A DNA stretch of 64,000 nt from Vibrio neptunius (lineage in GTDB: Bacteria > Pseudomonadota > Gammaproteobacteria > Enterobacterales > Vibrionaceae). The translations under genes were made by a program, and so were the position numbers. Of the stretch, positions 7,454 through 15,790 are shown piece after piece. Below the pieces are notes generated by a model. The model ran no database searches. It had not been told where the DNA came from and saw nothing but the letters and a program-made list of their open reading frames with translations. The first letter of the stretch is position 1. The number at the start of each line of letters is the position of its first letter. Location: contig CP079859.1 in NCBI GenBank assembly GCA_019339365.1, positions 2,480,001-2,544,000 on the forward strand. Direction: 5' to 3'.

Positions 7454-7615
7454 TCCCTTCCCGAAAAAGAGCCCTTTCAAAGACAGACTATAAGAAAAGC
7501 TTCAACCTGTCAGTTTCATCATTTCTCCTCCGCGCTCTAACTCTGAGAAATCAAAGATGAAGCCATGACACCAACACGCTACTTTGGCATCACTTTACTG
7601 CTTCTTCTCTAACGG

Positions 7616-7696
7616 TGTTGTTCGAAGAGCATTGGCTGATCACGCAGCCAATAGGATGTTATTGCCTATTGACAGGCAGAAGGCTCATATGTGTTA
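7616..7696 (-). repeat. Double-hairpin repeat after the LysE cassette
   Basis: GTGTTGTTCGAAGAGCATTG, the stem GGCTGATCACGCAGCC, then TTGCCTATTGACAGGCAGAA and CATATGTGTTAAGGC, where TTA is the stop codon of the LysE gene on the minus strand. Confidence 0.65.
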
Positions 7697-8329
7697 AGGC
7701 TTGAGACCGTCAGCTATAAATTTGCCACCTAATGATCCCATTATCAAACCTGAACCTTTGTTGATTATTAATTTAAACCGTAAGTAACTAGTTTGTGCTT
7801 TTGGACTTGATAGCAATATAGAAACTACAAAATACCACGAGAAATTTAAAACGAACACACCAACAACTAGTATTGAAGTTGTATAATCGGGAACGTTAAC
7901 AGGTAGCATCGCTGCAAACACACTGCTAAACACAATTGCAGTTTTGGGATTGCTCAATTGCGTCGTTAATCCTAAAGCTACAGCCTTAATATGAGCAGGT
8001 TTGCTCGACAGTTCTGAGTCAGTATAAGTCACGCTGTTTTTGCCCACCCGCCACATCTGCAAACCTAGATAGCAGAGATACAAACCACCAAGCACTTTGA
8101 AGGCCACATAAAGCTTGGGTACTGACTGAAAAAGTGTAATGAGCCCGATTGATGCAATGAAAGCGAATGTAGTTGCACCTAGAGCTAAGCCAATAGCGAT
8201 GCAGATAGCTTCAATTCGAGACTTTGCCATTGCCGTTTGCGCAACCAAAATAAACGATGGTCCCGGCGTCATCGCTCCGAATAGTAATAGGGTGGCTATT
8301 GGGAGTAGAAATAAGTATTGCTCCGCCAT
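7694..8329 (-). CDS. LysE/RhtB-family amino acid exporter (cassette)
   Basis: A 211-residue inner-membrane protein with about six hydrophobic segments. It carries the N-terminal signature GAMTPGPSFILVAQTA, typical of LysE/RhtB exporters (TPGP motif), and LGGLYLCYLGLQMWR in segment 3. QLSNPKTAIVFSSVFAAMLP near residues 124-143 matches the conserved NPK motif. This family exports amino acids or related small molecules with the proton gradient; the substrate is not predictable. AAGGAGA lies upstream of the ATG. A copy of the last ~130 bp of this gene is found fused to another cassette at 14,922-15,050. A second, chromosomal LysE-type gene lies at 28,737. Confidence 0.9.
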   Translation of the reverse strand: MAEQYLFLLPIATLLLFGAMTPGPSFILVAQTAMAKSRIEAICIAIGLALGATTFAFIASIGLITLFQSVPKLYVAFKVLGGLYLCYLGLQMWRVGKNSVTYTDSELSSKPAHIKAVALGLTTQLSNPKTAIVFSSVFAAMLPVNVPDYTTSILVVGVFVLNFSWYFVVSILLSSPKAQTSYLRFKLIINKGSGLIMGSLGGKFIADGLKP

Positions 8330-8370
8330 CTATAGTAATCTCCTTTCTGGCTAGTGCCATGAGCCCTAAC

Positions 8371-8660
8371 GAGCCTGTAGGATTTCTTCCTTACTCGTTC
8401 TTAATTCTGATCTTACCTATATTTCATCATGATATGAACTTGAACGCATCAACACCTTATGATCTAATCTAAATTATTCGTCATGAGACACGGTTATGCC
8501 CAACTTCAAAACCGATTACTCGAACCAAAACATGTTTGTCCCTGTCATCATCGATGAGCAACTCATCCCTGGCACTATCGCGTATGCGATAGCCCATATC
8601 GTCGATAATCACCTCGACCTATCACCTTTTGATGTCCACTATTGCAATGACCAAAATGGA
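8371..8660 (+). mobile_element. IS1182-family element, truncated left end (copy A)
   Basis: Begins with the terminal repeat GAGCCTGTAGGATTTCTTCC directly after CTAAC, and contains the first ~50 codons of the transposase (MPNFKTDYSNQNMFVPVII). It then stops at CCAAAATGGA, where motif A follows. The full elements at 11,618 and 18,386 continue past this point. A nearly identical truncated copy is at 9,297. Confidence 0.9.
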
Positions 8661-8694
8661 AATCCAATTGGGACGGACACCTTAACAATCCGTG
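8661..8694. repeat. REP-like motif A at IS1182 breakpoint
   Basis: AATCCAATTGGGACGGACAC followed by CTTAACAATCC. Shares a G variant (ACGGAC) with the copy at 9,587. Confidence 0.7.
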
Positions 8695-8812
8695 CTTGAT
8701 GGCCGAAATGACAAAGCGAAGTAGATAACTTTGTTGTTCGAAGAGCATTGGCTGCTCACGCAGCCAACAGGATGTTATTGCCTATTGACAGGCAGAAGGC
8801 TCATATGTGTTA
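8695..8812 (-). repeat. Double-hairpin repeat
   Basis: GTGCTTGATGGCCGAAATGA through the stem TTGGCTGCTCACGCAGCCAA to CATATGTGTTAG. The outer end abuts the stop region of the 8,822-9,274 gene. Confidence 0.65.
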
Positions 8813-8821
8813 GAAGTTTGC

Positions 8822-9274
8822 TCACCTAGTGCTCCGACTTTCCCTTTTCGCGTCATGTGGGAAACAGTTTGTATACGCACGAGCGACATGACTTTTGCCA
8901 TTATCATCTATGACTACACAAACGAGATTGCACGGATTTCCCAATGCACTCCGCCAATTGTGATGACGCTCCTCATATTCTGCTTCAAATTCAACGTAAA
9001 TGTATGCTGAGCGAACCCATTCAAACGGAATTGAATGTTTTACAAGCAACCCTTTAAACATCTTTGAATAGCGTTCAGTCATGAGGTCAAAGTGCAGGTA
9101 ATATGGAGCAATCTGTTGGGAGCAAAGGTCTATTGAAACACACTTGCTTTGAAGGTGGTCTACGGACAGGTAAAGCTTACCGATACCCCAATAACCTTCA
9201 ACATCATTGTTTCTACTCCGAAACGAGCCAATAATACCGCTTGCAATACTACCTAGTTCTCTCCTGCGTCCCAT
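8822..9274 (-). CDS. Hypothetical cassette protein
   Basis: A 150-residue protein, soluble, with no signal peptide. The N-terminus MGRRRELGSIASGIIGSF, followed by SRNNDVEGYWGIGKLY, has the look of a conserved cassette family, and a basic C-terminus ends CFPHDAKRESRSTR. No enzyme motif was recognised. AGGAA precedes the ATG. On both sides the gene is bounded by the same composite of an IS1182 stub plus double-hairpin repeat, so it sits in the slot of one cassette. Function unknown. Confidence 0.7.
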   Translation of the reverse strand: MGRRRELGSIASGIIGSFRSRNNDVEGYWGIGKLYLSVDHLQSKCVSIDLCSQQIAPYYLHFDLMTERYSKMFKGLLVKHSIPFEWVRSAYIYVEFEAEYEERHHNWRSALGNPCNLVCVVIDDNGKSHVARAYTNCFPHDAKRESRSTR

Positions 9275-9296
9275 ATTTATTCCTAAAACTTCTAAC

Positions 9297-9586
9297 GAGC
9301 CTGTAGGATTTCTTCCTTACTCGTTCCCTATTCTGATCTTACCTATATTTCATCATGATATGAACTTGAACGCATCAACACCTTATGATCTAATCTAAAT
9401 TATTCGTCATGAGACACGGTTATGCCCAACTTCAAAACCGATTACTCGAACCAGAACATGTTTGTCCCTGTCATCATCGATGAGCAACTCATCCCTGGCA
9501 CTATCGCGTATGCGATAGCCCATATCGTCGATAATCACCTCGACCTATCACCTTTTGATGTCCACTATTGCAATGACCAAAATGGA
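9297..9586 (+). mobile_element. IS1182-family element, truncated left end (copy B)
   Basis: Same 290-bp left end as copy A, again immediately after CTAAC, with the same truncation point at AAAATGGA followed by motif A. Only a few bases differ from copy A, so the truncated form was duplicated after the deletion occurred. Confidence 0.9.
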
Positions 9587-9619
9587 AATCCAATTGGGAC
9601 GGACACCTTAACAATCCGT
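9587..9619. repeat. REP-like motif A at IS1182 breakpoint
   Basis: Identical to the copy at 8,661, including the ACGGAC variant. Confidence 0.7.
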
Positions 9620-9739
9620 GCTTGATGGCCGAAATGACAAAGCGAAGTAGATAACTTTGTTGTTCGAAGAGCATTGGCTGCTCGCGCAGCCAACAGGATG
9701 TTATTGCCTATTGACAGGCAGAAGGCTCATATGTGTTAT
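9620..9739 (-). repeat. Double-hairpin repeat
   Basis: Same as the 8,695 copy except for CTCGCG in place of CTCACG in the loop. Ends at CATATGTGTTATAAG next to the following cassette gene. Confidence 0.65.
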
Positions 9740-9745
9740 AAGTAT

Positions 9746-10039
9746 TTATTCACTGTCCCATTCATCCATTTCTACTAGTGCCGCTTCCACAGCTGATTCG
9801 ATAGTTTGATGAATAGAGTCTATATGCTTCGACGGACCGGAACACCTATTTTCAGCGGATGACCACAACTCATAAGCATTATCTCTAAGCTCTATTGATA
9901 GTAAAACATCTAGTCCGTCTGAATAGGTCCTTTGAAAAGAGAGGGCTCCAGTATCAGCATTCCTATGTCCAACCCAACCTACTGGCAAAGTAATTATCAT
10001 AATATTTGAAGCTCCGATAATACTTATAACGAACGACAT
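9746..10039 (-). CDS. Hypothetical cassette protein
   Basis: A 97-residue protein starting MSFVISIIGASNIMIITLPV, taking the ATG at 10,037-10,039 because GGGGGA precedes it and because the in-frame upstream part is IS110-type sequence. The hydrophobic start is probably a buried strand or a weak membrane segment; the rest is acidic (ending ALVEMDEWDSE) and predicted soluble. No family recognised. The gene begins directly at the end of an IS110-type remnant, so its original cassette start may have been replaced. Confidence 0.55.
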   Translation of the reverse strand: MSFVISIIGASNIMIITLPVGWVGHRNADTGALSFQRTYSDGLDVLLSIELRDNAYELWSSAENRCSGPSKHIDSIHQTIESAVEAALVEMDEWDSE

Positions 10040-10098
10040 GGATTCCCCCACCGAGGATCTGCCACATTGATGTGGCACTTAAATGCATCGGAGGCACC

Positions 10099-10350
10099 AT
10101 GTCTGACTATTCTTATTTCTGCGGTATCGACTTAGCTAAAAACCACTTCAGTCTTCATGCCGTAGACCAAAATGGTAAGGTCATACTTCATAAGTCGGTA
10201 ACTCGCTCTAAACTACTAACTACTAACTACTAACTACTAATAGCAGATATGCCACTACACTCATTCGTATAGGCGTTGAAGCGTGTGGTGGTGCACATTA
10301 TTGGGCAGAACACTCAATAATCTGGGGCATTAAATCTGTGTTATATTCAC
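10099..10350 (+). pseudogene. IS110-family transposase, N-terminal remnant
   Basis: GGAGG precedes an ATG and the translation reads MSDYSYFCGIDLAKNHFSLH then AVDQNGKVILHKSVTRSK. This is the start of an IS110-type DEDD transposase, with the first catalytic Asp in GIDLAKNHF. After a short tandem repeat, another frame gives IRIGVEACGGAHYWAEHS, the region of the second acidic residue. The rest is missing. It is a different IS110 subtype from the copy at 16,482. Confidence 0.75.
10213..10240 (+). repeat. 7-bp tandem repeat (4 units) inside the IS110 remnant
   Basis: CTACTAA repeated four times. It lies at the point where the transposase frame is lost, so repeat expansion probably caused or fixed the frameshift. 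Confidence 0.8.
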
Positions 10351-10364
10351 GTTGCTACGAGCTC

Positions 10365-10898
10365 TCACTCGAAATCAAAGCCCTCTGAGGCACTTCCAGT
10401 CTCTACTAATTCCAAGCCTTCAAAATTAACTCCCGCACCATGCTCTTCCTCCCAATTACAACCGAATTCAATTCCGAACCGAGGAATACCTACAGTACTA
10501 CTACCTTTGATATGTACAGCTACAATTCCACACAATCTTGAAAGGTCTTTATGCGTTGCAATTTGAGGAACTACATCATCAGCTTTTTCGTGAGTTAGGC
10601 TATCAATTACTAAATCACGCATATACCTATATTGTTGAACAAAAGACTCAAGTGATTTATCCAGTACATCTAGTGCATTTTCTTCAATCCAAACCACTAC
10701 ATCAAGAAACTCTTCTGAAGGTAAGTCTTTATCGCAACAAAAGTGGATTGTACCATCCGATTTCTCAGGACTTGAGATACTCCCATATGCACCGTTTCGT
10801 ATCTGTAAACCAGCAAAGCCAACGACTTTTTTTGATGTGTATTTAAAATACTCATCAGTGGTAGTTTCAGGGAATTTACAATCCTTTACATCAAACAC
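10365..10898 (-). CDS. DUF6985-like hypothetical cassette protein
   Basis: A 177-residue soluble protein. FGIEFGCNWEEEHGAGVNFE, followed by GLELVETGSA near the C-terminus, resembles the DUF6985 pattern of a Trp/acidic segment and HGxGV turn; the call is tentative. A GTG start is chosen because AAAGGAG lies 7 nt upstream. An attC follows at 10,920 on the 5' side, belonging to the preceding cassette. Such small acidic proteins resemble immunity proteins of polymorphic toxin systems in general shape, but no toxin partner is present. Confidence 0.6.
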   Translation of the reverse strand: MFDVKDCKFPETTTDEYFKYTSKKVVGFAGLQIRNGAYGSISSPEKSDGTIHFCCDKDLPSEEFLDVVVWIEENALDVLDKSLESFVQQYRYMRDLVIDSLTHEKADDVVPQIATHKDLSRLCGIVAVHIKGSSTVGIPRFGIEFGCNWEEEHGAGVNFEGLELVETGSASEGFDFE

Positions 10899-10919
10899 TG
10901 AGCTCTCCTTTGTGAATTT

Positions 10920-11042
10920 AACGCCGCGTTAAGTGGTGAGCTACGCCGACCACCCTACCTAAACCATCGTGACATAAACACTTAACCCAAAGTAAGTCGA
11001 AAATGCCAAGCGTTGGGAATCCGTCTTAAACGCTTGTTAGGT
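10920..11042 (-). repeat. attC site (VCR-like)
   Basis: AACGCCGCGTTAAGTGG at the left; CCAAGCGTTGGGAATCCGTC then TTAAACGCTTGTTAGGTGC at the right. Closely related to the site at 20,817. Confidence 0.85.
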
Positions 11043-11606
11043 GCACTTGATCGATTTACGTTTTTCTCTTTGAGTTAAAAGCCTTTTATGCTCCATAACT
11101 TCAAACTGTTGCTTACTTTTTATTGCTTCAAGTTCAAACTTGTCTCGGTCATAGAGTTTACGCCAGTTAATTACTGCATCATTACCCGTGAACCCTTTAA
11201 CAGGGCCACATAATGGAAATGTACCGTTACTTCCATCCCCAACCTCAAACGTAAGCGGTTTAGAGTAAACTTGTTGAGGGTCGATGCGAGCAATAATATC
11301 CAACCCATCAAGCTTCTTGAGAGTATAAATCCCGATACTTAAACGGGATGTAGGCTCTTCAATGTACTCATGGGGGGCGACTCTGACACTTCGAGTTGAA
11401 TTTACAATTTTCAAGTCGGCAGGTGTTACACTTTTCCATGAAAATTTTCGCTTGTGTATAAGGTCCAAAGTTGCAATATGACAACAAGGATGAAAATCTT
11501 CAGTACTATCCCGAGCAGTTAAAACAACGGCACATCCCCAAAAGCCTTTTTGCGGATGGGTTCTTATAACGTCACCAGGAGTCAAGGGGTTAACAATTGT
11601 TTTCAT
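11037..11606 (-). CDS. Hypothetical cassette protein
   Basis: A 189-residue soluble protein starting MKTIVNPLTPGDVIRTHPQK, then GFWGCAVVLTARD. A start of PGDVIRxxxxxGxWG followed by a beta-strand reminds of Imm26-type immunity proteins, but the match is weak. The C-terminus is highly basic (RLLTQREKRKSIKC). A GTG two codons upstream (11,612) is an alternative start; both lie only a few bases from the GTTAGG core, into which an IS1182-family copy is inserted at 11,618. That insertion separates the gene from any upstream integron promoter. Confidence 0.6.
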   Translation of the reverse strand: MKTIVNPLTPGDVIRTHPQKGFWGCAVVLTARDSTEDFHPCCHIATLDLIHKRKFSWKSVTPADLKIVNSTRSVRVAPHEYIEEPTSRLSIGIYTLKKLDGLDIIARIDPQQVYSKPLTFEVGDGSNGTFPLCGPVKGFTGNDAVINWRKLYDRDKFELEAIKSKQQFEVMEHKRLLTQREKRKSIKCT

Positions 11607-11617
11607 GTGCACCTAAC

Positions 11618-13437
11618 GAGCCTGTAGGATTTCTTCCTTACTCGTTCTTAATTCTGATCTTACCTATATTTCATCATGATATGAACTTGAACGCATCAAC
11701 ACCTTATGATCTAATCTAAATTATTCGTCATGAGACACGGTTATGCCCAACTTCAAAACCGATTACTCGAACCAGAACATGTTTGTCCCTGTCATCATCG
11801 ATGAGCAACTCATCCCTGGCACTATCGAGTATGCGATAGCCCATATCGTCGATAATCACCTCGACCTATCACCTTTTGATGTCCACTATTGCAATGACCA
11901 AAACGGAGCGGCCGCCTATCCGCCTTCCATCATGCTCAAGGTTATCTTTTATGCCTATTCTCTCGGCATTCTATCCAGTCGACGCATTGAAAAAGCTTGT
12001 ATCAACAATGTCACTTTCATGTGTCTATCTGGCGATGTCAGACCACACTTCACCACCATCGCTGCCTTCATCGCTAAAATGAAAGACACCATTGAACCAC
12101 TCTTTACTCAAGTCTTGATGATATGTGATGAACAAGGTCTTATCGGGCGTAACATGTTTGCCATTGATGGATGTAAAATATCATCCAATGCCAGTAAGGA
12201 ATGGAGTGGCACACACGAGGAACTCCAACGCCAAAAAGAGAAACTAGAGCGTGCGAGTCGCCGCATTATCGAACGCCATCAAATCAAGACGCCCTACCTA
12301 ACGAGGTGCTCGCACAAGACTTAAGACAAAAACAAAAGCTCGATAACAGCGCCAATAAAATAGGTACATTTCTCGCAAGTACTTACGACAAGTTAGGCTC
12401 TAATAACAAGCCCATAAAAAGCAACATAACTGACAACGATAGTGCAAAAATGACTACCTCGAAGGGCACGATTCAAGGCTATAACGGCATTGCTATCACT
12501 GATGACAAACACCAAATTATTTTGTACAGCCAAGTATGGGGCAGTGTCGGTGAGCAGCAAACGCTCAAACCTGCGGTACTCGCTTTAAACGAACAGATGG
12601 ACAAACTGCCGAATTCTGCCGAGCACACGATCAAGTTCACGGCTGACAGTGGCTTTCATAGCAAAGCCAATCTCAAGTTCTTGGCGGGCACTCCGTACGA
12701 TTGTTACATCGCTGACACGGCATTTCGCAGCCGCAATCCACTCTTTCAAAGCAGTGAAACCTACCAAACCGAGCAAGCAAAGAAACGTAAGAAGCGGTCC
12801 AAAACAGGCAAAACCTGTTATCCCATTGCCATGTTCGAGTTTGACCAAGATGCGATGACTTGCCGATGTCCCGCTGGGAAGATGATGCGCCTTAGCAGCA
12901 AAAATGCCGTAATACGTGGAGAGCGAGGCGCTCAGTTTTGTGGCTACCTCAACGACTGTCGGCAGTGCATTCACCAATCTCAGTGTATGAGGAAGCCTCC
13001 CGGTAAACAGCAAGGCCGACAAGTCTTCTTTATCTACAAAAACACCAAAGACTTTGACCATATGCAAGCGATGAAAAGCAAAATTGATAGCCCAGAAGGA
13101 AGGCGGCAATACAGTAAGCGCCTTGGGTGTGTTGAACCCGTTTTCGGCAATATCACCGTTAATAAACAGATGAATCGATTCACTCTGAGAGGTAAAGAGA
13201 AAGTCAACGCACAATGGGCGATGTTTAGCTTGCTTCACAACATAGAAAAGCTGAGAAATTACATTCATTAGAGGGGGAAACCCCTCTAAAACCTGCCAGA
13301 ACAAGCAACGACGCCTATATCTTAAATTATCACCGTAAGCACCAATATCACGGCTCAGTATTTAAGCCAATTTAGACAGGGAAAGTTGTCGAAAAATCAG
13401 GTGGAATTGGAGAAAAACCAAGAAATTCTACAGCCTC
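11618..13437 (+). mobile_element. IS1182-family insertion sequence, full length (copy 1)
   Basis: 1,820 bp, bounded by the inverted repeats GAGCCTGTAGGATTTCTTCC and GAGGCTGTAGAATTTCTTGG (read from the right end). Flanks are CTAAC on the left and AACGCC on the right, so AAC may be a 3-bp duplication of the attC core. The element sits precisely between a cassette and the attC at 13,438. The copy at 18,386 has the same length and is over 98% identical by eye. Confidence 0.95.
11743..13271 (+). pseudogene. IS1182-family transposase, single-base frameshift
   Basis: DDE transposase. The N-terminal half (MPNFKTDYSNQNMFVPVII, PPSIMLKVIFYAYSLGILSS, FAIDGCKISSNAS) has the DUF772 domain and the first catalytic Asp in AIDG. 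The C-terminal half (KFTADSGFHSKANLKFL with the second Asp, RFTLRGKEKVNAQW near the end) is in another frame from about 12,287. Comparison with copy 2 shows one A missing in CATCAAATCAAG (copy 2 has four A). With that base restored, one continuous protein of about 510 residues results. As written the gene is broken. Confidence 0.9.
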
Positions 13438-13562
13438 AACGCCCTGCTAAGGGGTGAGCAACGCAATACCGATGTTGCTGCAAACCACCTTAGCCACTAA
13501 ATTCAACGCATAGTGCAAATGCCACGCGTTGTGAATCCCTCTTAAGCAGTTTGTTATGTGCG
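13438..13562 (-). repeat. attC site (VCR-like)
   Basis: AACGCCCTGCTAAGGGGTGA at the left; GCCACGCGTTGTGAATCCCT then CTTAAGCAGTTTGTTATGTG at the right. The part right of position ~13,450 is almost identical to the site at 15,662. Confidence 0.9.
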
Positions 13563-13564
13563 TG

Positions 13565-13891
13565 CTATTTGTGTTCACTTTTACAGAAATTCACATGTTC
13601 GGAACAGGGCAACCATTTTGTTTTGTTAACTTCTAGATGAATAGTTGAGTTTCGGTCTTGTGACCATCTTTCACCATTATTGCAGTGAATCGTTAATTGA
13701 TGATGTAACGAAACAATATTTACGTGATTTGTTTTATAGGGATTTTCCCATTTATTACCTACTTGAAACTTATTGTTTTCGATGAAACAAAGTTGTCCAC
13801 CTGTTTCTACAGACTTTGCATATTTCACATTTGGATCACTAGAGCAACCAACTAAGAACAGAACTGCAAGAAACGAATATTTTATCTTCAT
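13565..13891 (-). CDS. Small lipoprotein cassette (copy 1)
   Basis: A 108-residue lipoprotein: MKIKYSFLAVLFLVGCSSDP has a classic lipobox LVGC. The mature part contains three Cys (LCFIENN, IHCNNGERW, LPCSEHVNFCKSEH), so disulphides in the periplasm are likely. I start at 13,891 because this gives a clean signal peptide; an in-frame ATG 30 bases upstream would add MLWAKSRLSG. It is the first cassette beside attI-like module c. An identical protein is encoded at 15,791-16,117 with nearly the same attC, so the cassette was duplicated. Family unknown. Confidence 0.8.
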   Translation of the reverse strand: MKIKYSFLAVLFLVGCSSDPNVKYAKSVETGGQLCFIENNKFQVGNKWENPYKTNHVNIVSLHHQLTIHCNNGERWSQDRNSTIHLEVNKTKWLPCSEHVNFCKSEHK

Positions 13892-13922
13892 ACCAGATAA
13901 CCTACTTTTTGCCCAAAGCACA

Positions 13923-14165
13923 TAACATTCTTAATAACAGGCAGTCTCGTTTTTGTCTCTACCTGACTTTTTATCAACTTACCATAACTCATTAAAAACT
14001 ATCGAATATACGTCATATTGCACACCCTACCATCACATAAAAACGAGACTGCGCGTTATCATTTTTTAACAATGCGCGTTATCTTAGCAAGAGTAGCGCT
14101 AATCCTATGATTAATAGCTTACTAATCTTCTCTCTACGAAACGAGACTGGACTGTCGGAAAAACA
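13923..14165. promoter_or_regulatory. attI/PintI-like module c (integrase side truncated)
   Basis: Runs from CATAACATTCTTAATAACAG through AAAAACGAGACTGCGCGTTA to CGAGACTGGACTGTCGGAAA, then breaks into a double-hairpin repeat. The first 170 bp are nearly identical to module d at 21,426. The LexA-type box region and intI are missing. Confidence 0.6.
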
Positions 14166-14332
14166 TGCCAGACCGCAATAAGAGCTCCTCAATATGTGTT
14201 TGTCGTAAGCCATGCTTAATGACCGAAATGACAAAGCGAAGTAGATAACTTTGTTGTTCGAAGAGCATTGGCTGCTCACGCAGCCAACAGGATGTTATTG
14301 CCTATTGACAGGCAGAAGGCTCATATGTGTTA
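14166..14332 (-). repeat. Double-hairpin repeat
   Basis: AGACCGCAATAAGAGCTCCT to CATATGTGTTAGGC. On the minus strand the adjoining cassette ends GCCTAACACATATG, where GCCTAAC fits RYYYAAC, the expected outer half-site of an attC. Confidence 0.65.
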
Positions 14333-14776
14333 GGCATTCGTGCTCACAAGGTCTATTAAGGCCTTTTCGACTGTCATAGACGAATGTTTTTTTACTTCAT
14401 ATCCACTTGCAATACACTCAAACGTTCGATCATGAAAGGCAAATAAATAATGAACATAATGTCTATTGTCATGGGAAAACTCTGATACAACCTCGTAGCG
14501 ATTTTCTAACTCATCAATCCAAGGTGAATTTTCCACTACATGTGGTTCAAAATTTAGAATACCTAAACCACTATAAGGGCTTTTAGATATTGCATCCTCT
14601 CCCGGCATACCCATACGGAACTCAAAGCAATGAGAAAAAGTTACTAATGCCACATCATTTTCAATATCGTAGTAAGCTAAATTAACAACATGCTCATCAG
14701 CAAAAACCATTGGGCTTGGTGCTCCTACCATAATATCGGGAAACACGTTTTCTATTGGTATTAACTTAGTACGCAT
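14330..14776 (-). CDS. Hypothetical cassette protein
   Basis: A 148-residue soluble protein. The start MRTKLIPIENVFPDIMVG is chosen because AAGGAG ends 7 nt before this ATG; an ATG two codons upstream is too close to it. The protein has alternating beta-strand and acidic stretches (VVNLAYYDIENDVALVTFSH, FEFRMGMPGEDA) without known motifs. The stop codon lies in the GCCTAAC outer half-site of the double-hairpin repeat. Function unknown. Confidence 0.65.
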   Translation of the reverse strand: MRTKLIPIENVFPDIMVGAPSPMVFADEHVVNLAYYDIENDVALVTFSHCFEFRMGMPGEDAISKSPYSGLGILNFEPHVVENSPWIDELENRYEVVSEFSHDNRHYVHYLFAFHDRTFECIASGYEVKKHSSMTVEKALIDLVSTNA

Positions 14777-14796
14777 AGTCATACTCCTTTGGATGC

Positions 14797-14921
14797 CTAA
14801 CGCCTTGCTAACGGGCGATAACGCTATACCACCCAACTTAAAATTTGTACCCTAGACGCCGAAGCTGATTTGCATGAAAGTGGCCAAGCGTTAGGAGTCC
14901 CTGTTAAGCAACTTGTTAGGG
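14797..14921 (-). repeat. attC site (VCR-like)
   Basis: CTAACGCCTTGCTAACGGGC at the left and GGCCAAGCGTTAGGAGTCCC then TGTTAAGCAACTTGTTAGGG at the right. Confidence 0.8.
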
Positions 14922-15049
14922 CTTGAGACCGTCAGCTACAAATTTGCCACCTAATGATCCCATTATCAAACCTGAACCTTTGTTGATTATTAATTTAAAC
15001 CGTAAGTAACTAGTTTGTGCTTTTGGACTTGATAGCATTATAGAAACTA
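14922..15049 (-). pseudogene. LysE-family exporter, 3' remnant fused to another gene
   Basis: The sequence from GCTTGAGACCGTCAGCTACA to GATAGCATTATAGAAACTAC is nearly identical to 7,696-7,827, the last ~44 codons of the LysE cassette. Homology ends abruptly at 15,050, where the gene at 15,047-15,643 begins. The cassette's attC is kept, the original 5' part is gone. Confidence 0.9.
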
Positions 15050-15643
15050 CTTCAAGTGCTCCAGAACGTTTTTACCAAATTTAACTTTAAACGAGTCAGT
15101 AGTTGTGTTGACGGACAATAATAGATTTCGATAAGAACCTGAGCAATGTTTATCAACATAATCATTGATATGTTGCTTAAAGTCAGAGGACAAAAGGTAT
15201 GATGCTTGTTGCCCGTATGGTAAGTAAGTAGGTAAAACCGCACTTGATGGCTCAAATTGCTGAATTGACATTGCAACAGTTGAATCTGAAGAGTGTATTG
15301 TAATCGAGTTAATATTGCTTGGTTTATTACCATGGCTCGTAACAACAACACCTAGAGCATCATCGGGCATCCCCTGGATTACGAATACGTCAAATACACA
15401 CTTTAAATTCTCACCACTGTTTTTTCTTTGTTGCTCAGCAAGCCAAAGGGAAGTGAAAACCGCACCAAGCGCACCTAACCCTGCAACCCAACCTCCCAGA
15501 GCACTTAGTGCAGGTATAACAATTTCAGTTAGAGAGCCTTTATCGTAGCTAACTCCAAAGCTTATACCTAGAATAAAGGCAAATGTAGCTATTAGAACTA
15601 TACCAACAATCATTGATATGAATTTTATGTACTTCCAATCCAC
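15047..15643 (-). CDS. Two-TM hypothetical membrane protein (C-terminus set by a fusion junction)
   Basis: A 198-residue protein with two N-terminal membrane segments (ISMIVGIVLIATFAFILGIS near 9-28 and IPALSALGGWVAGLGALGAV near 43-62), then a short cytoplasmic linker SLWLAEQQRKNSGENLKC, a pattern common in small membrane proteins with a C-terminal soluble domain. Its stop codon TAG is formed by bases of the LysE remnant next to it, so the natural C-terminus may have been lost. No family recognised beyond this architecture. The preceding attC is at 15,662. Confidence 0.65.
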   Translation of the reverse strand: MDWKYIKFISMIVGIVLIATFAFILGISFGVSYDKGSLTEIVIPALSALGGWVAGLGALGAVFTSLWLAEQQRKNSGENLKCVFDVFVIQGMPDDALGVVVTSHGNKPSNINSITIHSSDSTVAMSIQQFEPSSAVLPTYLPYGQQASYLLSSDFKQHINDYVDKHCSGSYRNLLLSVNTTTDSFKVKFGKNVLEHLK

Positions 15644-15661
15644 GAATTTTTCCTTGTAGTG

Positions 15662-15786
15662 CTAACGCCCGCTTAAGTGGTGAGCAACGCAATACCGATG
15701 TTGCTGCAAACCACCTTAGTCACTAAATTCAACGCATAGTGCAAATGCCACGCGTTGTGAATCCCTCTTAAGCAGTTTGTTATGTG
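15662..15786 (-). repeat. attC site (VCR-like)
   Basis: TAACGCCCGCTTAAGTGGTG at the left and GCCACGCGTTGTGAATCCCT then CTTAAGCAGTTTGTTATGTG at the right. Nearly the same as the site at 13,438. Confidence 0.9.
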
Positions 15787-15790
15787 CGTG

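Noticed and set aside
12585..13304. A 239-codon minus-strand frame opposite the IS1182 transposase (also at 19,353)
   Set aside because: It mirrors the conserved transposase on the other strand and has no start signal; it is a shadow frame.
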